A stretch of DNA of 64,000 bases from an uncultured Opitutales bacterium (GTDB taxonomy: Bacteria; Verrucomicrobiota; Verrucomicrobiia; Opitutales; Intestinicryptomonadaceae), in NCBI GenBank assembly GCA_900548185.1, contig URJJ01000001.1, positions 107,764-171,763 of the forward strand. Direction: 5' to 3'. The position numbers and the translations under genes were made by a program. Below are positions 36,032 to 43,455 of this stretch, piece after piece (positions within the stretch are counted from its first letter, which is position 1; the number at the start of each line of letters is the position of its first letter). The notes beneath the pieces are model-generated. The model saw only the letters and a program-made list of their open reading frames with translations. It made no database searches and was not told the DNA's origin.

Positions 36032-36690
36032 CAAGGGTGGGACTACTCTGCTATTGACAAAACAAGTTTTGAAGCCGATACTTCCGATAAATTATCGTTC
36101 TTTACAGGCAAACCCTACGTCGAAGACTTAGGCTACGCGTTCCTTTTGCGTAATTATCGCGCAGATGTAGGAAAATGGCTCTCCCAAGGCCTCATCGGTT
36201 ATCCAGACGGCTGAAATAATCTATCGCATTGTGAAAATAATGCAACAGAGTGTATTGATTACATGGGAGTATATACAATTACTCCTGCCACATTTAGCAA
36301 CATTACTCCCATGAACTGAACAATAGCAAATTCTTATACACACCAACTCCTAATTCATAGATTATGGTTCAAGTGTCCGGAAGAGTCTCTTTTACTATAT
36401 CCAAAGAAACGAACGATGGATCCAATGCTGCGATTAGGGTTGTTGCACAATCAGGCAATACATCAATATATGATAGCATCAATGTGAAATTTACTCCAAA
36501 TGAACGTGGAGTTAATGGTCATATCATATAAATTTGAAGGTGTCGCTTTTCAATATAGAGGTGATGGAGGAGCTTCAGGAGAACATTGGTTCCGTTTGGA
36601 ATAGCAATAGAAGACGCTCCGGGAAACTTTACGTCTCCAAACATTTCTAGTAAACATTACTTTGAACTAAAAGAAATAGAGAAAGCCTAA
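36016..36690 (+). pseudogene. Broken RHS core and tip (cassette F)
   Basis: Core sequence starts around 36016 ('ATAGGCAAAGTTAG') and reads 'WDYSAIDKTSFEADTSDKLS', 'YVEDLGYAFLLRNYRADVGK', then a TGA at 36212-36214 where other copies have Trp (DG-stop-NNL). The tip begins at 'YMGVYTITPA' and stops at 36316. A 55-codon frame from 36364 ('MVQVSGRVSFTISKETNDGS') and later frames to about 36690 look like the rest of the tip after several frame breaks. It is clearly inactive. Confidence 0.72.
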
Positions 36691-36692
36691 TA

Positions 36693-37241
36693 ATGAAGCA
36701 CAATATACTCTTAATTAATTTAATTTTGTTTAGTATAATTTCACCAAATTTCCTATATTCGCAGCAGATTTGTACTGATGATAATCCATTTGTTAACAGG
36801 GTAGATTATGCTAAAATACTGGATATTCCTTTAAATATATTTCAAAATAAAGAAAAAGAAATAGATTGGTTGTCCGCAGCTAAAAAGTGGAAAGAAACGT
36901 TTATTCAGTCTTGTGAAAAAAAAGAATTGGACGGATATTATGGAGCATTATTTTATTCCGGAAAAGCTATTATCTTTACAAAGTTTTCAGAAGATAAAAA
37001 ATCGTACATTAGCTATTTCGTCACAAGTGACGTTATATTAAATGCGAGATTTTCAAAAGATAACACAAATTTCCGCCAGGCAGAAATTGATATATTGTGT
37101 AAATCTGAAAATAATAAAAAATACACCTATCTGGGGCCTATATTTTTTCATGATGATATTGCATCCCCGTCCAGCTTAGACAAAAATATGCGTTTTATTA
37201 TATTTAAAATCGATACCAATGCAACCACCAGAAGTGATTAA
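36693..37241 (+). CDS. Secreted protein, candidate partner of cassette F
   Basis: A 182-residue protein with a signal peptide (ending SPNFLYSQQ). It has a mixed alpha/beta mature part containing 'YYGALFYSGKAIIFTKFSED' and 'KYTYLGPIFFHDD'. No family is recognised. It begins just after the broken tip of cassette F and is intact while the tip is not, as expected for a retained immunity gene. AT-rich like the other partners. Confidence 0.6.
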   Translation: MKHNILLINLILFSIISPNFLYSQQICTDDNPFVNRVDYAKILDIPLNIFQNKEKEIDWLSAAKKWKETFIQSCEKKELDGYYGALFYSGKAIIFTKFSEDKKSYISYFVTSDVILNARFSKDNTNFRQAEIDILCKSENNKKYTYLGPIFFHDDIASPSSLDKNMRFIIFKIDTNATTRSD

Positions 37242-37432
37242 TTTATAAAATGAAAAGACTTTTATGAATAATTTCATCGCCGAAGAAGTTTAATTCAATG
37301 CAAAACTTTCTAAAGAAGATGAAAATTATTTTAGAATATGCCTTAACGTTGATTATAAATATAATAGCCTAGATTATTCGTAAAAATAGTTTAGAATATA
37401 TTTGAAGTGCCATAATAAAACCGTATCACACA

Positions 37433-37471
37433 AAGCCATACGCGAAAGCGGGTGGAAACTTTCGAGTGGAG
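37433..37471 (+). pseudogene. Short RHS core scrap (cassette G)
   Basis: About 40 bases (CAAAGCCATACGCG... GTGGAAACTTTCGAGTGG) match the intact core near 30157-30193. No tip remains between it and the next gene at 37532. Confidence 0.7.
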
Positions 37472-37531
37472 GTCTCTTTTTCTGGTGGGTTTTTCTGGCG
37501 GGAACAATAAACCAGAATAGGAGCAGTTTTT

Positions 37532-37975
37532 ATGAAGAATGCAATTAAATTAAAAATATTATTTTTATTTTGCATCATATTATTTATATGCATGTCATAT
37601 GTTTGCATAAGCCTAAAAAGTCTTGAACAAAATTATAGCGAGCATGGCATATTCGATGTGTTCCAATCTTCTATTGGAAATTTAAATATGTCGAAATATA
37701 TGCCAAAACAGACAGTTGACATTAAATACGATTTGACTGTTAGATATTCCTTAACTTCTTTATCCTGGTCTGGATTTGTTTCCAGAGAAGCTTTTGAAAC
37801 ATTCATAAAACAAAACTCAGAAGCAAAAAAACTTGAAGAACATATAGATTTTTTATTTTGCGACAAATTGGAGATTCCGATTCCTCAGAATATAGTCATT
37901 TATGCGATAGGAAAAGCTATAATTGGCTATGACTATAACAAACAAATTATATACGGACAGTATACATCAAAATAA
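37532..37975 (+). CDS. Membrane-anchored small protein, candidate partner of cassette G
   Basis: A 147-residue protein with a single N-terminal hydrophobic helix (about 7-28, 'ILFLFCIILFICMSYVCISL') and a small soluble domain ('VDIKYDLTVRYSLTSLSWSG', 'IPIPQNIVIYAIGKAIIGYD'). The helix lacks a good cleavage site, so it is probably an anchor. It lies 60 bases after a scrap of RHS core. No family is recognised. Confidence 0.55.
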   Translation: MKNAIKLKILFLFCIILFICMSYVCISLKSLEQNYSEHGIFDVFQSSIGNLNMSKYMPKQTVDIKYDLTVRYSLTSLSWSGFVSREAFETFIKQNSEAKKLEEHIDFLFCDKLEIPIPQNIVIYAIGKAIIGYDYNKQIIYGQYTSK

Positions 37976-37998
37976 TATCTAAATACCTCTTTCGTGTA

Positions 37999-38058
37999 GA
38001 TTGTGCGTATGACACAGCTGGCCGCCTTGTAAAAGGAGGCGAGAAGACCTGCGAAATA
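37999..38058 (+). pseudogene. Terminal RHS core scrap (cassette H)
   Basis: The DNA reads 'CAYDTAGRLVKGGEKTCEI', closely matching 'YAYDAAGRLIKEGEKTYEY' of the intact protein (DNA near 30009-30066). It is the last detectable RHS sequence and marks the distal edge of the locus. Confidence 0.75.
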
Positions 38059-38060
38059 TA

Positions 38061-38606
38061 ACATTAGCAAAAGGCTGGGGCAATCCTTGCCGATACTCTT
38101 CGATGCGAGTATGAGCGGAGTATGGCAAGGGTCGGGCATCCTGATATTTGAAGAGGGGCCTTGAAGCCGATATTTCGCACGGAACTTCGTTTCTTTCCAC
38201 TACCCAAGCGTTGTAAGTCTAGGGTTCGCGTGTTCTTAAAGTAATGGCCTCTTGGGGATACTGAAAATTTGTCTAGAAACAATGCATCGGAATTTGCCCC
38301 CCCCTCCCTCAAAAAAATATGAGACTTACATAGATTAGAAAGCCCCGAAAGAAATGAAAAAGCGGTAGGGTTAGGGCATGGGGGAGGGCGGACTTTCATT
38401 TGACTGCGTAAAATTTCATTCGGGAATGCGGTTTTCTTTCTCGAATCGAAAAGGGAAATCGGGAATCTATATGGATTTTTTATTTCAAGGCAAAGCGGGC
38501 CGCCTGTGCCGCCATGACTCAGTGTCGGCTTTGCAGGGGGCAAAATGCAGGCTGGCGGGGCTTAGCATGTTGACAAGGCCGGCAAAAAATACAATCGTCA
38601 AGCCCC
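38061..38606. other. Noncoding stretch between the RHS locus and the menaquinone operon
   Basis: About 545 bases of mixed composition with no convincing gene. It should hold the promoter of the menaquinone operon, which I cannot place. No terminator for the RHS array was recognised. Confidence 0.4.
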
Positions 38607-39629
38607 GTGGATATAAATAATAGAATCGGCGCGGATTGCGCCACCGGCCTTTTAAACGGGGATATTTTCACCGTCGGCGAGCGCGCGGACGCGATTCGCA
38701 GGAGGCTTCACGGAAACTTTGCAAACTATACCGTAAATGCGGCGATAACCTATTCCAACACCTGCGAGGCCCTGTGCCCCATATGCTCGTTTGCCAGGCG
38801 CGAGGGGGAGGCTGGCGCCTATGTGCTCTCCCCCGGCGAAATTGAGGCCAGGGCCGCGGCCTTCGCGGAGCGCGGGGCGCGGGAGATACACATAATAGGC
38901 GGCATATATTCAAAGCTTGAATTCGGCTATTACATCGACGTCGTGCGGGCAGTTCGCAGGGCGGGAAAGGGCATTAACATCGTGGCTTTCACCGTATCCG
39001 AATGCGCCCTGATGGCGGAGGTTTCGGGGCTTCCGCTCCCGAAGGTTTTTGAGACCCTAATGGATGAGGGCGTTTGCGCGCTGCCGGGCGGGGGCGCCGA
39101 AATATTCGACGCATCGGTTCGCTCCAAAATAACTCCCAATAAGCTCACCGGGGACGAGTGGCTGGACGCGATGCGCACCGCCCACAAGTGCGGCCTCAAA
39201 ACGAACGCGACCATGCTCTACGGGCATATAGAGCGCCCCGAACATGTCGTAGACCACCTGATGCGCCTGCGCAGCCTCCAGGACGAGACGGGAGGGTTCA
39301 AGGCGTTTGTCCCGCTGCCTTTCAGGCGCGGAAAAAGCGGCATAAGCTCTTCTCCATCGGCTTCATATGACCTCAAGATATGCGCGCTCGCCCGGTGCGT
39401 GCTGGACAACTTCCCCCACATACGCGTCCCCGTCACCCATTTCGACGAGCGCATGGTGCAGGTTCTCCTCAACTTCGGCGCGGACGACGCGGGCGGGACG
39501 CACTGGCATGAGGAGGTTGCCGTTTCGGCCGGGGCCAGGGCGGCCGACAGGACTGCGGAGGGCATGGAGCGCCTTATAAGGGCCGCCGGGTTCGAGCCGC
39601 GCCTCACCAACTCCAATTATGCGCTTTAG
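38607..39629 (+). CDS. mqnE: Aminofutalosine synthase (radical SAM)
   Basis: A 340-residue radical SAM enzyme that joins the chorismate-derived enolpyruvyl-benzoate to the adenosyl radical, giving 6-amino-6-deoxyfutalosine. The [4Fe-4S] cysteines form C-x3-C-x2-C at 53, 57 and 60 (TCEALCPICSF). 'EIHIIGGIYSKLEFGYY', 'ALPGGGAEIFD' and 'ATMLYGHIERPEH' match the MqnE family. The start is a GTG at 38607. It is the first gene of a five-gene overlapping menaquinone operon. Confidence 0.93.
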   Translation: MDINNRIGADCATGLLNGDIFTVGERADAIRRRLHGNFANYTVNAAITYSNTCEALCPICSFARREGEAGAYVLSPGEIEARAAAFAERGAREIHIIGGIYSKLEFGYYIDVVRAVRRAGKGINIVAFTVSECALMAEVSGLPLPKVFETLMDEGVCALPGGGAEIFDASVRSKITPNKLTGDEWLDAMRTAHKCGLKTNATMLYGHIERPEHVVDHLMRLRSLQDETGGFKAFVPLPFRRGKSGISSSPSASYDLKICALARCVLDNFPHIRVPVTHFDERMVQVLLNFGADDAGGTHWHEEVAVSAGARAADRTAEGMERLIRAAGFEPRLTNSNYAL

Positions 39630-40371
39630 GATAGGAGAAATATCTTTTGTAAACTACATCCCCTTCGCCGCGGCAGACGACGCCTACCCGCTGGAGGGGG
39701 AGTTTTTCCGCGCCCCGCCGTCGGAGCTGAATGCGGCCTGCCGCAGGCGCGAGCTCGACGTGTCGGCCGTATCGTTTTTCGCCTACCGGGATATGGAGGA
39801 TGAGTACGCGATGCTGCCGGGGTTCTGCATTGCAAGCGACGGCCCCGTCGACTCGGTGAGGCTTTTTTCGAACTACGCCCCCGGGGACCTGAAGGGGCGC
39901 AGGATATTTTTCACAACCCAGTCGGAAAGCTCGCTGGGGGCGTTCAGGGCGATATGCCGCGCCAGGCATTCGTTCGACCCGGCCGACTGCGCCTGCCCGG
40001 AGATTTCGGGCGCGGACGCGGCCCTTTTAATCGGCGACGCGGCGCTGTCGTTCGACTCCCCATTCAGGTTCGACTTCGACCTTGGCGCGCTCTGGAAGGA
40101 GGCGTTCTCGGTGCCGCTCACCTATGCGGCGATAGTTGTGAGGCGCTCCATATACGCTGCGGTAGCGCCCGCCGTGTCCGCCCACCTCGGGCTTTCCCTT
40201 GGGAGGTTCGAGGCCCGGCGCGGGTTCTACTGCTCGCTTGCCGCGCGGCGCATGGCGAGCGCGAAATTTTCGCAGGCCGATGCGGACAGGTATTTCAGCC
40301 GCCTGATATACCGCGTGTCTGACGCCGCATTCAGAAAAAGTTCGGATATTTTGCATGGAAAAACTCATTGA
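39619..40371 (+). CDS. mqnA: Chorismate dehydratase
   Basis: A 250-residue protein with a periplasmic-binding-protein-like fold that dehydrates chorismate to 3-(1-carboxyvinyl)oxybenzoate, the entry step of the futalosine pathway. The N-terminus 'RIGEISFVNYIPFA', 'PPSELNAACRRRELDVSAVS' and 'FTTQSESSLGAFR' are family features. It overlaps mqnE by 11 bases and mqnC by 17. Confidence 0.92.
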   Translation: MRFRIGEISFVNYIPFAAADDAYPLEGEFFRAPPSELNAACRRRELDVSAVSFFAYRDMEDEYAMLPGFCIASDGPVDSVRLFSNYAPGDLKGRRIFFTTQSESSLGAFRAICRARHSFDPADCACPEISGADAALLIGDAALSFDSPFRFDFDLGALWKEAFSVPLTYAAIVVRRSIYAAVAPAVSAHLGLSLGRFEARRGFYCSLAARRMASAKFSQADADRYFSRLIYRVSDAAFRKSSDILHGKTH

Positions 40372-41401
40372 AAAAATAGCGGCAAACGGCAGGGTGTCGC
40401 CCGGGGAGGCGCTCGCCCTCGAAGGCGCGTCGATATTCCACCTTGGACGCCTGGCGCGCCTGCGCATGGAGGCCGCCGGACTTTCGGGCGACGTGGGCTA
40501 CATCGTAAACAGGATGGTCAATTACTCCAACGTATGCCGCGCCCGCTGCAAATTCTGTGCATACCACGCGCGCGCTGGCGTCATCGAGCCGTTCACCCTG
40601 TCGGACGGCGAGATACTGGAAATTGCGGACGAGGCCGTTTCAAACGGCGCCGTCCAGCTCATGCTCCAGGGGGGTATCGACGACTCGTTTACGCTCGGAT
40701 GGGCGTGCTCGATACTGGAAAAGCTCAAGTCGCGCCATCCGAGGCTTTTCCTGCATGTGTTTTCGCCTTCCGAAGTCGCGGCTTTCGCCCGAGGGGCGGG
40801 CGTCGGCGTGCGCGAGTGCGTGCGCAGGCTCAAGGCTTCCGGGGCGGATTCCATACCCGGGGCGGCCGACATGCTGGTGGAGCGCATAAGAAGCTCCATG
40901 TCCCCGCTCAAGGCTACCGTGGAAGAGTGGGTGGAAGTCGTGCGGGCGATTGCCGAAAACGGCATGTATTCCTCGGCGACGATGACTTTCGGAATGGGCG
41001 AAACGTTCGCGGAAAGGCTGGAGCATATGGAGCTTGTGCGCTCGCTCCAGGACGAGCTCGGGGTTTTCAAGGCGTTCATAGCCTGGCCGCTTGCGCCGGA
41101 GAACACGAGGGTGGCCCTGCCGCGCGCGGGCGCGCCGGAGTTTCTGAAGACAATAGCCCTTGCGAGGATATATCTGGACAACATCCCCGTAATCCAGTCG
41201 GGATGGCTCACGGAGGGGATGAAGGTTGCGGAAATCGCCATACAAATGGGCTCAAACGACATGGGCGGGGTTCTCATGGACGAGATGGTGGTAAAGAGCG
41301 CGGGCGTCGAAAACTCCACCACCGCCGCCGGGATGAGGCGCGCCATAGAGGCTGCGGGAAGGCGCCCGTTCGCCCGGGGCGGGCTGTATGAAAGGCTCTG
41401 A
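40355..41401 (+). CDS. mqnC: Cyclic dehypoxanthinyl futalosine synthase (radical SAM)
   Basis: A 348-residue radical SAM enzyme that cyclises dehypoxanthine futalosine. The cluster cysteines are C61, C65 and C68 (CRARCKFCAY). 'LMLQGGIDDSF', 'DSIPGAADMLVERIR' and 'GSNDMGGVLMDEMVV' are typical. A paralogue of MqnE, as expected for this pathway. It overlaps mqnA by 17 bases. Confidence 0.94.
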   Translation: MEKLIEKIAANGRVSPGEALALEGASIFHLGRLARLRMEAAGLSGDVGYIVNRMVNYSNVCRARCKFCAYHARAGVIEPFTLSDGEILEIADEAVSNGAVQLMLQGGIDDSFTLGWACSILEKLKSRHPRLFLHVFSPSEVAAFARGAGVGVRECVRRLKASGADSIPGAADMLVERIRSSMSPLKATVEEWVEVVRAIAENGMYSSATMTFGMGETFAERLEHMELVRSLQDELGVFKAFIAWPLAPENTRVALPRAGAPEFLKTIALARIYLDNIPVIQSGWLTEGMKVAEIAIQMGSNDMGGVLMDEMVVKSAGVENSTTAAGMRRAIEAAGRRPFARGGLYERL

Positions 41402-41402
41402 C

Positions 41403-42152
41403 ATGAAGTTTGCGATAACACCCTGCCCAAACGACACATTTTCCTATTACCGCCTCATTTCCGAAGGCGGCGGCCCGCTCGGCCTCGAATTTGAGACCCG
41501 CGACATCGAAACCCTGAACACGCTCGCATTTTCCGGCGCCTATCCGGTGACGAAGCTGTCGTTTCCGGCCTACATGGCAAACTCCGGCAAATACGAGCTT
41601 CTGGACGCGGGCGCCGCGCTCGGGATAGGCACGGGGCCCGTGCTTGTCGCAAGGCGCGGATGGAAGGGCGGGAAGGTCGCGGTCCCCGGCCTGAACACCA
41701 CCGCCGCCGCGCTTTACAGGTTTTACGCAGGCGGGGAGGCCGAGGTTTTCCCCATGCTTTTCAGCGACATACTCCCGGCCTTTGAAGCCGGAAAAATCGA
41801 CGCCGGCGTGCTGATACACGAGGGCAGGTTCGTATTCGCCGACTACGGCCTGAAGCTTGTGTGCGACCTCGGCAATTTCTGGACCGAAAAGACCGGCCTC
41901 CCCGTCCCTCTGGGCTGCATATGCGTGCGCCGCGACTTCGCGCACCTCAAGGCGGAGCTTGAGGGGGAGATACGCCGGTCGCTGGACTACGCATTCGCGC
42001 ACTTCGAGGAAACCCTCCCGCTCGTGCGCTCCCGCGCGCGGCACCTTGCTCCGGAGGTCCTTAAAAAGCACATATTCGCATTTGTAAACGAATATTCCCG
42101 CGACATCTCCGCCATAAGCGGGCGCCTGCTTGAAAACCTTTCCGGAAAATGA
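41403..42152 (+). CDS. mqnD: 1,4-dihydroxy-6-naphthoate synthase
   Basis: A 249-residue MqnD that releases 1,4-dihydroxy-6-naphthoate from the cyclic intermediate. The N-terminal 'ITPCPNDTFSYYRLI' and 'VPGLNTTAAALYRFY', and the 'DAGVLIHEGRF' segment with its His, are family signatures. I chose the ATG at 41403, one base after the mqnC stop, over an in-frame upstream codon inside mqnC, because AAAGG lies close upstream and homology starts there. Confidence 0.92.
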   Translation: MKFAITPCPNDTFSYYRLISEGGGPLGLEFETRDIETLNTLAFSGAYPVTKLSFPAYMANSGKYELLDAGAALGIGTGPVLVARRGWKGGKVAVPGLNTTAAALYRFYAGGEAEVFPMLFSDILPAFEAGKIDAGVLIHEGRFVFADYGLKLVCDLGNFWTEKTGLPVPLGCICVRRDFAHLKAELEGEIRRSLDYAFAHFEETLPLVRSRARHLAPEVLKKHIFAFVNEYSRDISAISGRLLENLSGK

Positions 42153-42712
42153 AGGCGCAAATCTGGGCTACGGAACTCGAGGCCGGTTTTGCGATTTCCA
42201 AATTCGGCTTCCGGCGCGTTTCCTCTGGCGCATTCGGGTATTATTCAAACGGCTCGTGCGTGCTCGCAGTTTCCGGCATAGGGCCGGTGGCTGCGGCACT
42301 GTGCGCCGCGGACGTAATCGCGCGCTTCGAGCCGGCGGAAATCATGAATTTCGGCGCGTGCGGGGCGCTTGGCGGGCGGTTTTTGCCGGGAGACGTGCTT
42401 GAAATAGGCAGCGTGGCCTGCGCAGACCCGTTTTCGGACGCCGTTTACGAGCTATGTTCGGGAGGGGCCGCCCTCGTCACGTCGTCGCGCCCGGCGGTTT
42501 CGGCAGCCCGCCGCGCGGAGCTGGGGGCCCGGTTCGACGCGGCCGACATGGAGGCGCACGGCATACTCAGGGCGATGGAAGCCGCCGGGATGGGGCCGGA
42601 GCTCTTTTACTGCGCGAAGCTCGTCAGCGACTTCTCGCCCTCGTGCGACATCAGGGGGAACATCCGCCGCCTGATTTCAAACCTCGAAAAAACAATTGAA
42701 GAGCGTGTTTGA
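42149..42712 (+). CDS. mqnB: Futalosine/aminofutalosine nucleosidase
   Basis: A 187-residue nucleoside phosphorylase-fold hydrolase that removes the adenine or hypoxanthine base. It keeps the substrate-binding 'DMEAHG' (Met134-Glu135) and a catalytic aspartate in 'KLVSDFS' (Asp161). It is shorter than most MTA/SAH nucleosidases. Because the operon has mqnE, its substrate is more likely aminofutalosine. It overlaps mqnD by four bases (ATGA). Confidence 0.85.
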   Translation: MKAQIWATELEAGFAISKFGFRRVSSGAFGYYSNGSCVLAVSGIGPVAAALCAADVIARFEPAEIMNFGACGALGGRFLPGDVLEIGSVACADPFSDAVYELCSGGAALVTSSRPAVSAARRAELGARFDAADMEAHGILRAMEAAGMGPELFYCAKLVSDFSPSCDIRGNIRRLISNLEKTIEERV

Positions 42713-42762
42713 AATCCCCCGTGATTTGTGCACGCTTGCATTGCAAAAAATTTTATTCCCCG

Positions 42763-43455
42763 ATGGACAGGATAAAGAGGCACAGGTTCAAGATTCTCAT
42801 AACGGCCTCCGCGCTGCTTATTGCGATAGCGGCGTGGTCGCTTTTCCTATGGGGCGACGAGATAAGCGGGGCGGTCGGCGCGGCTTCGGAATGGCTGCGC
42901 GGGGAGGTGGGGATGCTGAATTCCATGCCGCTTGCCCTATATCCCCTTGCGATACTGCTGCTTCCGATATTCGCGCTCCCCGTGTCGCCGGTGTACCTTT
43001 TGGCGGGGGGCAGGGAGGAGAGCATGTGGCTTGTGATTCCCGTTTGCTATGCGGGGCTCGTCGCCAACATGGCGGTGTCCTATTTCATCGCGCGCAAGTT
43101 CTCCTCGCTGATACGCCCCGCGCTTGAGCGAAGGGGGCTTAGGGCGCCTTCCGTCCCGGAGGACGAGGAGTGCGACATCATATTTCTCGTGCGCATGATT
43201 CCCGGCAATCCGCTGACCGTCCAGAACTACCTCCTCGGCCTTGCGGGCGTGGGGTTTTTCAGGTACATGGCAGTATCCATGCCCGTCCAGCTCGTGCAGA
43301 TGTCCGGCTACATATATTTTTCCGACGGGATACTGCGCGGGGACGCCGCAAACTTCATGCTCGGCGTAAGCCTGCTATGCGTGGTTGCGGTCGTGGCAAG
43401 GATTGTTCAAAAGAGGATGAAAAAAAGAGATGGGCTTTCTAAAATCAAGCGATGA
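42763..43455 (+). CDS. VTT/TVP38-type membrane protein
   Basis: A 230-residue polytopic inner-membrane protein. It has a hydrophobic segment at about 10-30, 'LYPLAILLLPIFALPVSPVY', 'LVANMAVSYFIARKF' and the family motif region 'VRMIPGNPLTVQNYLLGLAG', which matches the F/VRL-x-P-x2-P-x5-N-Y-x2-G of the TVP38/DedA superfamily. Such proteins are implicated in lipid-carrier or phospholipid flipping. The start is taken at the ATG at 42763; a TTG at 42709 is also in frame. It overlaps xseA by 26 bases. Confidence 0.8.
   Translation: MDRIKRHRFKILITASALLIAIAAWSLFLWGDEISGAVGAASEWLRGEVGMLNSMPLALYPLAILLLPIFALPVSPVYLLAGGREESMWLVIPVCYAGLVANMAVSYFIARKFSSLIRPALERRGLRAPSVPEDEECDIIFLVRMIPGNPLTVQNYLLGLAGVGFFRYMAVSMPVQLVQMSGYIYFSDGILRGDAANFMLGVSLLCVVAVVARIVQKRMKKRDGLSKIKR

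Larger units (their letters stand above)
27304..38060 (+). other. RHS polymorphic-toxin locus with displaced tip/partner cassettes
   Basis: One intact RHS gene is followed by a series of partial copies of its core and C-terminal tip. Each small downstream gene mostly lies a few bases after such a scrap and encodes a lipoprotein, secreted protein or membrane protein. This matches the known layout of RHS loci, where an incoming tip/immunity pair recombines into the conserved core and displaces the old pair downstream. Core scraps are seen at 31777, 36016, 37433 and 37999; tip scraps at 32733 and 34231. No transposase or integrase is present. Confidence 0.75.

Noticed and set aside
27304..38060. 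A prophage, plasmid or transposon island carrying the RHS genes.
   Set aside because: No integrase, transposase, phage structural gene, flanking tRNA or boundary repeats were seen; recombination within the RHS core explains the layout.
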